A program made the translations under genes and the position numbers. Shown here one piece after another: positions 1 through 10,580 of a stretch of 64,000 nt of DNA. How positions within the stretch are numbered: position 1 is the stretch's first letter; each line of letters opens with the position of its first letter. The stretch lies in assembly GCA_903813345.2 (NCBI GenBank), contig CAIIXF020000011.1:32914166-32978165 (forward strand), given 5' to 3'. This DNA is from Owenia fusiformis. Lineage: Eukaryota > Annelida > Polychaeta > Sabellida > Oweniidae. The notes below the pieces were generated by a model. The model made no database searches and had not been told where the DNA came from. It saw only the letters and a program-made list of their open reading frames with translations.

Positions 1-2729
1 AATTTGTGAGAAATGTATCATACAAACTCTAGTAATACCAGTAATATGAAGCTGTATACTGGAAAGCCAGGATTGCATTCCATACCTAGCGAAGGATTTG
101 TATGGAAGTGAATGGGAAAGTTAGTTAGCCGGCTATATCTACCAATATTGCCCGATTACCCTGATATAGCCCCCTTACCTCATTTTGATATTAGATTCTT
201 TGATAACCATGACAATAACACAACGTCCACGGTTCATTTCAATCAAATTCTACTCGCACACAGATGTATGATGTCATTTATACAACGTAGCCTCCCAGAC
301 AATTTGGACAAATGGGATTTTGCCCATTGGGATTTGGACAATAGGGATTCAGACAATTGGGATTCAGACTAATGGAATTTGAACCAATGTCCAATGACCC
401 CAATCTTTCTAGACATCACAAGATTATAGAATTTCAAGTAATGAGTATTTACAAAAAATTAGCCTTTATTTTACTTTTACCCAGCACCAGAAGATTTGGC
501 AGCCAGAATGCAACATCGATATTCCAACATAGCTAACGTCAGTCCTGGTGTCACTTCAAAATTTGAATTTCACGTTTTGGTCTTATCAAATATTTTGAAT
601 GCTGAATTTATAGCCTGATAAATGTCAGACAATAATGACGCCAGCTTTGTTGAGAAATATCGTTCATTTTGCCTGCAGCCATCGTAATGTACGGCGCCTA
701 ATGTACAGGCAGGATCGACAATATCGCATCACTTGGAGATAAAGAATATTACGTTTGAACTCTGGCTTCCAATCCTCCTTGACCAAGCAAGATGGATTTT
801 ACTTACTTCGGTCCAAAGCCTTCTCTATATTCCGGCTTTGAGGAGGAAGATTGAGCTGCCTTAGTATTATAAATATTGTAAATCATTGTGTCACACGCAC
901 AGTAAATATGGCATAATAATATGAAATATACCTTTATGTATGGATTTGAAGAACATCAGCTCACATCCCCGTCTGAATCTATTGTTATATTTGATTTCTT
1001 TAGCGAGAATAATTTCAAATATTGAATTCACGTCCAGAACCGGAAGCCATTTTTAGCTACAGCGAGAAAATTCCACCATGTGTCAAACTCCGAAATGAAA
1101 TTTTGAAATATCTAAATCCAGACAAGCAACGCTTCATCCTAAATATGATCAATATTCTTAGAAATATTTATAAAATTTATTAAAAATGAATTCTAGGTGC
1201 GTGTAGGTGCGTGTAGCACAGTACATACGATATCAATTAAGTTACGTCTAGCTGTAAGCTAGAGACTCGAGTAAGATTTTACTTACGTTCTATACAACTT
1301 GTTGTTGACATGAAGCGTTTCCCAAACTTGCATAACCGCCTAACATAATGATTAGAAGCAAAGTAAAGTCTCTTTGCCATGTTGAACAGCTGTACGTGTA
1401 AATGTATGTGTACGATATAGTATATCAATCAAGGCCCATTCGCCTGAAATCCAATATTCTAACACTGCTTGCTTGCCGTGGGTGATAATTGTAACCACGA
1501 TAGAATATGATCGAAGTTTGTCCTCAAAATATGCGCTTTGCCTTAAAAATAAACTATTCCATCATAATATTTAATGATTAATTACAATTCCAGGTATAAC
1601 CTGTTAAAATATAGAAAATGCACAAGAAAATTTGAACAATTTTTGTAACTACTAGCCTCGATTTGGCTTTACTTCCGGCTCCGTTTCCGGTGAGAAAAGT
1701 TTTTGAGGAAGAACTCCCGGAAGAACTAGAACAAGGGGATTTAGCTCTACACATCAGTGAAACGGGTTTGGTGAGATGATATTATTTGTAAATACACCAA
1801 CTTATTCTCCATTTCTACTTTAGGCCAATTGGAGACTGTTTTGAAGTTTGATGTTTTGATCATTTTGCAACAATGGCCAATGGTGGAAATACAAAAACTA
1901 ATGGGTTGATACATTGGCTTGATTTTATTTAAATTATTCAAAAATCCGTGTCAAAAATACATAGTTTGTCTTAAAAACATGGTCCTTTGGATTTAATTAG
2001 AAGTATTTATTGTAATCTTATGTACTGTACATCATGATATATATAACCCACAAAGGGTTCAAAAATCTTGTACCTGACTGTCAATAGCAATCAGTTTTCC
2101 TTTTTAGCTTGGAAAAAGAGTTGACTTTGGGCAATGATACTGAATACCAATACATGTATGTCAAATTGGGCAATCACATTTTTAATCCTAGTCATGGACC
2201 CCGACCACCCATTCTAGTAAAGGTAGCTACACAAGTGGTGTCAGCGGTGGGATATTGATAAAATTGTGCTCTGATCAAGGCCCAGTATGTGTGAATTGGA
2301 AGTAACTCTCAGAAAAACAAGGGCTAAATAAATGGTTGTGGTCTTTTTAGGGGAGTGGGGGGGGGGGTGAAGAGCTCCCAGACAAGAGTCATTGTATTTG
2401 GCACAAATATGTCTCTGTGTTTATCTACCTTTTTCTACTGCTTTCATCACTCGTCATTTTGTCAATGAGGAAAGTTTGTAGGGATAAGATAAATCCTTCT
2501 GTTTATCTTTCTGGAAAATAAGTCAAATACTAGTTTGTAAATTACATTCATAATTGGTGGAAAAATGTAAATTAGTTGATAATTTTTATTTATGTCTTTC
2601 ATTTTCAACCAAAGTATGGCAACATGACACTATGACTTATAGCCCAGATATTTGACTAACAATCATGAGGTGTATTAGACGAGAGGTTAACCTGCAATGT
2701 TTCTGATGATTTATTCTATTTATTTTCAG
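1..2729. other. non-coding region upstream of the zinc-finger coding exon
   Basis: I see no supported coding exon here. The stretch ends in a good splice acceptor (polypyrimidine run, then cag at 2727-2729) just before the zinc-finger coding exon, so at least its 3' part is intron. It holds a small minisatellite at about 296-376, built on a 'gacaat..gggatt(c/t)' unit, and a G-homopolymer near 2350-2366. An upstream 5' exon of the zinc-finger gene may lie here, but I cannot place it. Confidence 0.5.
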
Positions 2730-2784
2730 GTCACCAGTTGAGAAACAAATTCAACAATTATGTAGCAGAAGTTCCAAAAATTAC

Positions 2785-2796
2785 ATGCCAAGATGA
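2785..2796 (+). promoter_or_regulatory. four-codon upstream ORF overlapping the zinc-finger start
   Basis: An ATG at 2785 opens a minimal ORF (ATG CCA AGA TGA). Its stop codon overlaps the first base pairs of the main ATG at 2793 in another frame. Such overlapping minimal uORFs can lower initiation or force reinitiation at the main start. The sequence is seen directly; any effect on translation is inferred. Confidence 0.4.
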
Positions 2797-5700
2797 GCCA
2801 AAATGAGATTGTTACCATAAATAATCTCTATAACAATGATTACCATGATGGTGATATCAGTAATGCTGATGAAGGCCCGGGTGATAGAAATGATAGAGAG
2901 AAAGATGGAATACATAATGCCATTGAGGAATTTAACGTTACTCCAAATATTATATCAACTTGCCTCAGTGACAATAGCATGAATAACTGTAATGACAATG
3001 GTGAATGTGAAAGTGAAGCTGGTGACTCTCCAACAGATGATATGAAGAATGTTGAAGCACAAGACGTTGAAAAAATTATTGGAAGTCTTAATGCTGAAAA
3101 CAGGGATGATATGATTGACAGTTATCAAAAGAATCATGACACCATTGATGGCAAAACATTACCTTATCTCAAACAAAATGATTGTGATAATGAACTTCAA
3201 ATATTAACAATATCTGCTATTGGTAATCCTTCGATAGCAGCATTAAATAATAATGACAAATCCAATGAAATTTCTGAAAAATGTACATATAGTTGTCCGA
3301 CAGAAATCTCTACCAACCAATCCTTTGAATCTGCGGAATGTGGTAATGATGAGACCACCATTCCTGAAAATGTTGAGACTACTGATGAAATCCATAAAAC
3401 CATGAATAGTGAACAGCCAATTGAATTGGACAATTCACATGATGGGATTTTAAGCAATGACAATAGTGAACACTCAACATGCTCAGAAACTACAGAAGAC
3501 CAAGAAAAATGCACTGAAACTGAAGGAACAAATGTGAAAAGACCTAATGATGATGCAATGGAATCTATAAGCAATAATGAAGATATCATTAAACCCACAG
3601 CTGGCATAAACAATCAGGCCAAAGAAAGGGGGAGACAAGGAGTGGATAATGAATTGATTATTAAACAAAATGGTGTCTTTAGATGTAAGATTTGTGAAAA
3701 AAAATACACTTTACAAGCAAACCTAATTCGTCACATACGTGAAATTCATGAGAAGAAAACACGGATTCGAAAAACCTCTCAATATGTATGCAAGATTTGT
3801 CAAGCAACATACAAGTATCGCCATCACTTGTCTCGTCATACTGAAATGCATAAAATGCATGACAACAATATGGCATTCAAATGTGACATTTGTGACAAAA
3901 CTTTTCTTTCAAAGGACTATCTCAGAAGACACATGAAATGTAGACATCTTGGTTTCAAAAAACAAGTCAGGGTCAAGAAAGAGTGTCCTTGTCCAAACTG
4001 TGGGAGAATCTTCATGAGGAAAGATGTCATGTTGAAGCATATGAGACGCAATGCTTGTGCAAAGCGCTATGGAAAGGGCCAATATAATTTGCCTAAAAGC
4101 CAACAAATTCAAGGTTTTCTTTGCAAAGTTTGCAAGGTTGAGTTTCATGAAGGCACAGATCTGTACATTCATGTCAATATGACCCACTTGGAAAATAAAT
4201 ACAAAATGGAACTAGAAAAGGATCTGTTACAGTGCCCATATTGTGATAAAAAGTTCAGCCTCAATGTAACTATGGGTGAGCACTATATAGCAGCTCACAT
4301 TGGAATTATGTACCAGTGCCTTCTCTGTAAAAAAAGTTGGCCATACAGGTCAAGTTCACGCCGACATTTTCTTAAGGAACACAATCAAGCATTTGAAAAA
4401 CTATTGGTAAGACAAATCTACAACCCAAAGCTTAAAAAGGATCTAGAAAAAATAATACCAGATAAACGAATCAGAGTACGAAAACACCCTAAATATAAAT
4501 GTAAGTTTTGTCCAAAGATTTTACACAGAAAAGATTCATACGAAATGCATCTTAAAATGCATGAAGTTAAGATGAAAAATAAACCAGAGACCAGTTTTGA
4601 AGACTCTCATAAAACATTCCTCATTGATCCTGAGGATTGTATATTTGGGGAACATCAAGAAAACCAATACCCAAAGAGGACTAAATTAGAGTCAAGTAGC
4701 GAGGAATCAGAAAATGATTCTCAATTTGAATATGATAGTGAGATGAGTAATAATGATAATGAAAATACAAGTGATGAAGATGATAATGAGTTATATCAAA
4801 ACAAAACAACATTACGACACAGAAAGAACAAGAATGAAAAGGAGATGTCAATATCACAGAAGCACAAACATTACAATCAAGATACTACCAAGACTAAAAG
4901 ATCACTAAGGCTCCACAAACCTGGGACTAAAAAAGGTAAAAGAACAACAAAGCATGACAAAAATGAGACTCAAAAGGGTAAAAGAACAACAGAGCATGAC
5001 AAAAATGAAAGTTTAAAGGATAAACGAACAACAAAGCATGACAAAAGTGAAACTAAAAAAGGTAAAAGAACCACAGAGCATGACAAAAATGAAACTGTAA
5101 AGGATAAAAGAACAACAGAGCATGACAAAAATGAAACTAAAAAGGGTAAAAGAACAACAGAGCATGACAAAAATGAAACTGAAAAGGATAAAAGAATGAC
5201 AAAACATCACGAAAATGAAACTGTAAAGGATAAAAGAATGACAAAACATCATGAAAATGAAACTAAAAAGGGTAAAAGAACAACACAGCATGACAAAAGT
5301 GAAACTGAAAAGGATAAAAGATCAACAAAACATGACAAAGCTAGAACTGAGAAGAACAAAACAAGAAAGCAAGACAAAACTAGAACTGAGAAAGACAAAA
5401 GAACATCAATTTCAAAGCATCACCAACATGAAACTGGAATGGATAAGGCAGCATCAACACATCACAATCATCGTAACAATAAAGATGAGACATCATCACT
5501 GTGTACATGTAGCATACACCAGAATGTACTACAAGGAAAACACAAAGAGACATATAATACTGTGTGGGGATCGTCCTCTGACGAGGATATCTCTGATGAT
5601 GGTCTTCACAATGAAGAAGCTTATGAGGATAATGACCAATACAATAACAGAGAACTCAATCATGCAAGTCAGAGACTAATCCCTAAACAGGAACCTGAAT

Positions 5701-6401
5701 TTGTTGAATCAATTAATTCAAATACAAAAGGAACTTCTCAAATATTTCAAAAGCAATTGAAAGTACAAGTTAAACGCTTCAATGTCAGTGAAATTGGAGA
5801 TTCAATGAATTACAAAAGTATACCTAAGCCCCTTTCCAAAGCATTTCCGAAACAATTGAAAGTACATGTTCAACGCCTGGATCTCAATCAAATAAAAGAT
5901 GCAATGGCCAAAGGGAAAAAGAAAAAAATTAGAAATATAACACAGAAAGATTCTCACAAAAGTCAACCCAATAAGTTCAGTGATGATCACACTAATGGGC
6001 ACAATGATGATGACGCTGATGAACACAATCATGATAACACCAGTGAACGTAATCAAGATAACACCAGTGAACATAATCATGATAACACCAATGGACACAA
6101 TGACGATCACACAAATAGACACAATAACACTTGGCATGACAAACATCAAGATGATAATGTTGCTGTAGAAAGACAACACAAAGAGACATATAATACTGTC
6201 TGGGGATCATCCAGTGATGAAGATTCATCCTTTGATAACAATGAACAACTCAGTGACCAGCAAAATTTGAACTCTCATGTAAGCTATAATCAAACAAGAA
6301 ATGACTCCCAACCTAATCATTCAGGTTACATTCATAGAAACTTTTTTGATCAACTTGAGTATGATCTGAGTAGGGTTAAAAGTGAACCAGTTGATATGTA
6401 G
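2793..6401 (+). CDS. C2H2 zinc-finger protein with eight fingers and repetitive charged tails (large coding exon)
   Basis: This 1202-residue open exon follows a splice acceptor at 2729. Residues 1-290 are acidic, Asn/Ser-rich and low complexity. Eight C2H2-type fingers follow, starting near residues 296, 331, 362, 400, 442, 479, 507 and 568. The fourth (from Cys400) ends in Cys instead of the last His. Linkers are long and not the TGEKP type, so this is not a KRAB-like tandem array. Residues 712 to about 870 hold tandem 14-residue units (consensus KxKRTTxHDKNETx, 42 bp). Near residues 1066-1110 there is a His/Asp/Asn-rich 8-residue repeat. The block YNTVWGSSSDED occurs twice, and KQLKV(Q/H)VxR also occurs twice. 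The C-terminus ends in VKSEPVDM, a psi-K-x-E sumoylation-like site. The probable role is a nuclear DNA- or RNA-binding regulator; the target is unknown and I do not recognise an orthologue. Confidence 0.9.
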   Translation: MSQNEIVTINNLYNNDYHDGDISNADEGPGDRNDREKDGIHNAIEEFNVTPNIISTCLSDNSMNNCNDNGECESEAGDSPTDDMKNVEAQDVEKIIGSLNAENRDDMIDSYQKNHDTIDGKTLPYLKQNDCDNELQILTISAIGNPSIAALNNNDKSNEISEKCTYSCPTEISTNQSFESAECGNDETTIPENVETTDEIHKTMNSEQPIELDNSHDGILSNDNSEHSTCSETTEDQEKCTETEGTNVKRPNDDAMESISNNEDIIKPTAGINNQAKERGRQGVDNELIIKQNGVFRCKICEKKYTLQANLIRHIREIHEKKTRIRKTSQYVCKICQATYKYRHHLSRHTEMHKMHDNNMAFKCDICDKTFLSKDYLRRHMKCRHLGFKKQVRVKKECPCPNCGRIFMRKDVMLKHMRRNACAKRYGKGQYNLPKSQQIQGFLCKVCKVEFHEGTDLYIHVNMTHLENKYKMELEKDLLQCPYCDKKFSLNVTMGEHYIAAHIGIMYQCLLCKKSWPYRSSSRRHFLKEHNQAFEKLLVRQIYNPKLKKDLEKIIPDKRIRVRKHPKYKCKFCPKILHRKDSYEMHLKMHEVKMKNKPETSFEDSHKTFLIDPEDCIFGEHQENQYPKRTKLESSSEESENDSQFEYDSEMSNNDNENTSDEDDNELYQNKTTLRHRKNKNEKEMSISQKHKHYNQDTTKTKRSLRLHKPGTKKGKRTTKHDKNETQKGKRTTEHDKNESLKDKRTTKHDKSETKKGKRTTEHDKNETVKDKRTTEHDKNETKKGKRTTEHDKNETEKDKRMTKHHENETVKDKRMTKHHENETKKGKRTTQHDKSETEKDKRSTKHDKARTEKNKTRKQDKTRTEKDKRTSISKHHQHETGMDKAASTHHNHRNNKDETSSLCTCSIHQNVLQGKHKETYNTVWGSSSDEDISDDGLHNEEAYEDNDQYNNRELNHASQRLIPKQEPEFVESINSNTKGTSQIFQKQLKVQVKRFNVSEIGDSMNYKSIPKPLSKAFPKQLKVHVQRLDLNQIKDAMAKGKKKKIRNITQKDSHKSQPNKFSDDHTNGHNDDDADEHNHDNTSERNQDNTSEHNHDNTNGHNDDHTNRHNNTWHDKHQDDNVAVERQHKETYNTVWGSSSDEDSSFDNNEQLSDQQNLNSHVSYNQTRNDSQPNHSGYIHRNFFDQLEYDLSRVKSEPVDM
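4926..5400 (+). repeat. 42-bp in-frame tandem repeat inside the zinc-finger gene
   Basis: About eleven imperfect copies of a 42-bp unit encode the 14-residue Lys/Arg/Glu-rich module. They stay in frame, so length change is tolerated by the protein. The longer minus-strand ORFs here are shadows of this repeat. Confidence 0.85.
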
Positions 6402-7374
6402 CAAACAAGTTTAGGCAAAAGCAAGATATCTGAATTGTGAAAGATGAATTAAAACTTGCAGATAAGTTTTATTGTTCTGCTTTTCGAGGATGGAATTCTT
6501 GAAATGTTTGACAATTTATTCAGATGATAGACATGCAATGACTTAAAAGGATGTACCATTTAAAGGAGTCGCTAGTTTGAAGAAGTCGATTTTCTTGAAA
6601 ATTGAAAATATTTGAGTGCTTTTCCACTCTTGGAAAAGTAAAATTAAAACAAGTGCTTGAATGAGCTATAATTACAATTTGTAATATCTGAAGAAGAAAT
6701 TGTTATAAGTTACTTATACTGTACATATATGATAGGGATAATATTTTAAAACTTTTACAATTTTAATCGGAATGTGCATGCTTCCATATCAAATAGTCTT
6801 CTAACTGCTGATACGAATTATGTATTTAAAAAAAAATGGATTATGCAATTTACATGTACGTAAATAATAATTACTGGTATTAAAACTCTGCTTCTTCAGT
6901 TCTTTAACAATGGCCATGGCTGTTTTTACTCTTCCAACTTAACTCTGTTATAGTGGCAGCAAATGTTAGAGAAAGCAAATATGTTGATAGCAAAAAAAAA
7001 AATTTTACAAAAAGATTACTGGTTTTCAATAATTTTTCAACTGAAATTAAACTAAAATCAAATAAAAGTGTTTTCATGGACGAGGGAAATACCTTTCGAA
7101 ACCATGTATAGCAAGACCACAGCTCTGAATATTTTAATGAATAAGATATTTGTTTTATTTGTGCATTACGGACAAGGAAAGTTCATAGATATAACAATGA
7201 ACAAAAGATAAGTCAGTGTCATTTTCCTTGGAATTTTATGTTTATGTCACAGACGGGGAATAATACACAGGTCTTTCATGGTAACTCCGACTTATTCGTA
7301 ACTCGAAATAACTCGAAAAACCAAGTCCGCCCTAGGAGTGTACTTAAATACTAGGCTAAAAGGGAGGTTAAGCT
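6402..7374. other. 3' flank of the zinc-finger gene
   Basis: AT-rich non-coding sequence that probably contains the 3' UTR. A variant poly(A) signal (aattaaa) occurs near 6447 and an AATAAA near 7058; I cannot decide which is used. No other gene is visible. Confidence 0.4.
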
Positions 7375-7382
7375 ACGCGTAT

Positions 7383-8366
7383 TTAACACGTTTAAGAGAA
7401 CCTGTACGTGAACGTATAATATTATGACCCCGGGGGTATACTCAATCGGTCAATGGTCAACCAAATACTACCAAACGGAGAACTTATTGCTCTGTCGCCA
7501 TAGGACCATATATGACTTTACACGTTCACGTAAAAGTTCTCTTAAGCCCCCGTATAAAGTTTAAACCACTTTGGCTAATATTGTAGTCTTACCCAATGTT
7601 ATCAAAGTGTGATATGGGAAACTTTTTTTTCATTTCAAAAAGTGGTTTTTGAAAACCTTTTTGCTCGAAAAATCGCGAATTTATTCAAAACGAACTTTTA
7701 GAGGTCACATGTATCGTTGAATAAAGGATAATTCATACCAATGCATAGCATTCATCCTTAGCCTACATGCTTTTTTGCCGAAAAAATAAATAAGCGAGAT
7801 ATTAACTCATGAATGCATGAAAATGGTTCAGAGAAAAATGCATTTCAAAGTTTTAGTTCCAATGGTACAATAATATTTAAAATATATTCTTTTTTTTCCT
7901 GGTCAGACAATCAACATTAGTTTATTTTTAAGTTTTGCATATTAAGAAAAGATTGACATGGAAAACTTTTTTCAGTTTTTCAAAATGTTTTGCCACCTGA
8001 GTGGTGCCACTTAGGTCGCAAAATATTTTTATACGCTAAAACATTGAAGTGACACATTTAATATGGCATTCTGTTATTGAAATAGTGTGCCCTTTGTTCA
8101 GTCTTTACATTGCTGTTAAAACGATCATCTTTTCTGAATGTATGAAGGAATATTTGATGATTAAAAAATTTCAACTGTTTTTGAAAAATGGCGAGAAATT
8201 TGAATATTTGAGAAATGAAAAGCTGACAACCTTTTTTCAAAACCTCTAAAATGACTTTTAAAGTCATGACAAATAGCATGGGCTTTCAAAGCCCATGCAA
8301 ATAGTAATTGAATGATAAAAACATATTTTCAAACTTTACACGGGGACTTAAAAACGTGTATATTCG
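7383..8366. repeat. short palindrome split by a TTAA element
   Basis: Sequence at 7383-7417 (tttaacacgtttaagagaacctg...acgtgaacgtataa) is the reverse complement of 7512-7545 joined to 8351-8366. The right arm has been opened at a TTAA by the 0.8 kb element at 7546-8347; the left arm keeps the uninterrupted site. Confidence 0.7.
7542..8351. mobile_element. TTAA-flanked non-autonomous transposon, copy A (802 bp plus target duplication)
   Basis: The element at 7546-8347 is bounded by TTAA on both sides (7542-7545 and 8348-8351). Its ends form an imperfect terminal inverted repeat, GCCCCCGTATAAAGTTT at the left and GTCCCCGTGTAAAGTTT at the right. Related copies lie at 46328-47160 (same strand) and 19290-20018 (opposite strand). 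No transposase ORF is present. TTAA duplication is the hallmark of piggyBac-type elements; assignment to that superfamily is an inference from the target alone. Confidence 0.8.
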
Positions 8367-8587
8367 GTATAGGACTTAAAGCTTTACTAGACATATGACT
8401 GGGTTTGTTTCTCTGTGATTATACCCTGAATACACGGAAATGTCCATGTCGTTACTACCGGTCAATTGATAACATTTCCGTCGCAGGCTCAAATAGATTT
8501 AATATTTAACATATTTGTATTATTTTAAGTTTGCAATAGAACATGTTTGTGATGATAACATTTGACCAAGTCAACAGTATAAGCATA

Positions 8588-9659
8588 CAGGGTGTTCCAA
8601 AAGTAACAGGACTGGTGCTGGCATTTTGTCAATTTTGCACTGAGTATCTTCAAATTTCATCAAATTGTACATTGAAGTATTGCAACTTAAGTTCTAAAGT
8701 TTCAGAAAAAATGATGAAATGCGGTTAGAGTTATGGTTACTATAGCAACATGACATTCCAATACCCGGGGCAACTCATTTCCCGAAAATGTGATATCTAA
8801 CATTTTTGTATTACTGAAGAAAGTATCTAATTCACCTATTATAATACAACATTTCTTGTTTATTTTATTAATTCCTTTGTTGTAAAGGTGTTGCAATACA
8901 ACTCAGATTCAAGTATAATTTCATAATGATAATAACATTTATTCAATTTCCTGGAATATCACAGTGTATAACAGTCTGAACAATTCACGGTTGAGTTTTT
9001 GAAAAGACCCAATTTGAAGCCAGCCATCTACCGTGATAGCGCGCCTGCTCGCAGGTCGGCATTGAAGACAATGCAGCTGTAGAGGAACTAGGTCTTGAGG
9101 TCTAAAACCATGCACAATACTCCTCTGATCATGCAATATATAATTTTTACTTATATTGAGAACGGAATGCTAATCAGTGCTGTAAGACCTTTAAAGATGA
9201 GAATGACCTTCTCCAAATTGTCCAATCGACCCTGCGTGACATGCCCTCAAATGGGTTCACTCATGTGTTTGGGTCATGGATACAGAGTACTACTCTTGTA
9301 CTGACCAAAGAGGAGCCTATTTTTCAACGTAAAGGATACTCTAGTACATAGGAATATCAAATGATGTAAAACAAATGTAATTCCCACCAGTTGTTGCATT
9401 TCAACTTTGATGGTACAGAATGATATGGCATGTACAAAATGCTTAATGTCTCTGTAACTTTTTGTGTGGAATGTTGCCCCGGGTATTGTGATGTCATGTT
9501 ACTATAGCAACCATAACTCTACCCTAATTTCATATATTTTGTAGAAACTTTGCAGTCTTAGTAACGATACCTGAAAGTACATCATGTAAAATTTTGAAGA
9601 CGATTGGTGCATATTTAACAAAATGCCAGCACCAGTCCTGTTACTTTTGGAACACCCTG
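8588..9659. mobile_element. mariner-type MITE with long inverted arms (1072 bp)
   Basis: The element runs from CAGGGTGTTCCAAAAGTAAC to the exact complement ending in ACCCTG and is flanked by TA on both sides (8586-8587 and 9660-9661). Further inverted blocks continue inside, for example the 'ttatggttactatagcaacatgac' block near 8730 and its complement near 9500. No intact transposase is seen. The TA target and CAGGGTG ends fit the Tc1/mariner group. Confidence 0.85.
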
Positions 9660-9863
9660 TATGATAAGGCAATATCGATTGATTTACATGTAAATATTGA
9701 TACCTATACTAATAGAGATCGGGGATTCCGATTTTCGGAGACTTAACCATCAAAGACGTCACAGATACAGTTTCTCGTTACTCTACTTTCCACGATGATT
9801 CGGCCAAAAGGACACTATCAAAAATACCATAATAGTAGTATCATATAGTTTCAAGAAAACGTC

Positions 9864-10580
9864 ATGAATATGACTCGACATACGCGACTCCTTGGTGATC
9901 TTCAACCTTCAAGAATTGACAGAAAAATTGTAATTCAGTCTGACAGAGCATCTATGGGAACAATAATCAAAGCAAGGGAAGTTTTATGGAACCGTGTTCC
10001 AAGAAAACTGGCCAGAACAATAAAAGATCCAGAAATGGAATACAGACGCTATGTTGCCATGCAAACTAAAAGGCAATCAGTACATGATAAAGAACCAATC
10101 CAGAATCTTCATCGTCGTCATGGTATAAAAAGAGCAATTCCCATGGAGACCCTTTTTGAACATGCACCAAAAGATCGTGATGTGAACTCAAACACCTTGT
10201 CATTCAACGATATGAAAACAAAAAGCCATCCATATTCAATGGGAAAAACTCTTTCAAGGCCTCTGCAGGGTGGTCCGAATAGTCAGAATGCAACTACAAA
10301 TCTTCCATGGAAGAGTTTACCTGCCCATGAACGTAACCATAAAGAACGTGACAACATGCTCGATGTTTCTTTAAATGACATCATTTCTGTGAAATATTCT
10401 CGCTACTATGATTGGGACGATAGGAGTAAGACCAAACCGAAACAAAACGAACCATTTTTTGGTTCTGAAATAAACAAATTATCTGCACAATGGAAAGACA
10501 GGATGCCAAGAAACAAGCAACGAAAGTGTGCAAAAAGGTCAACCGGAAAATTGTGCAGAATAACTGAAAACATTCCATAA
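9864..10580 (+). CDS. uncharacterised basic protein, single exon (238 aa)
   Basis: A 717-bp open frame stands alone in AT-rich DNA where stops are frequent, and this length is the main evidence that it is coding. The product is Lys/Arg-rich with many Met, Asn and His. It has no signal peptide, transmembrane segment, cysteine pattern or enzyme motif that I recognise. A helical basic stretch lies at about residues 33-75. The C-terminal 40 residues are strongly basic (KDRMPRNKQRKCAKRSTGK). A second ATG lies two codons after the first (MNM), so the exact start is uncertain. It sits just downstream of the mariner MITE. It could be a whole small gene or a terminal exon; I assign no function. Confidence 0.6.
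   Translation: MNMTRHTRLLGDLQPSRIDRKIVIQSDRASMGTIIKAREVLWNRVPRKLARTIKDPEMEYRRYVAMQTKRQSVHDKEPIQNLHRRHGIKRAIPMETLFEHAPKDRDVNSNTLSFNDMKTKSHPYSMGKTLSRPLQGGPNSQNATTNLPWKSLPAHERNHKERDNMLDVSLNDIISVKYSRYYDWDDRSKTKPKQNEPFFGSEINKLSAQWKDRMPRNKQRKCAKRSTGKLCRITENIP

Noticed and set aside
112-372. 86-aa ORF with repeated DNWDSD-like residues
   Set aside because: Its second half is only translation of the short minisatellite at 296-376. No homology, splice signals or upstream context support a gene.
4970-6228. Several minus-strand ORFs opposite the zinc-finger tail
   Set aside because: They are shadows of the in-frame tandem repeats and have low-complexity composition.
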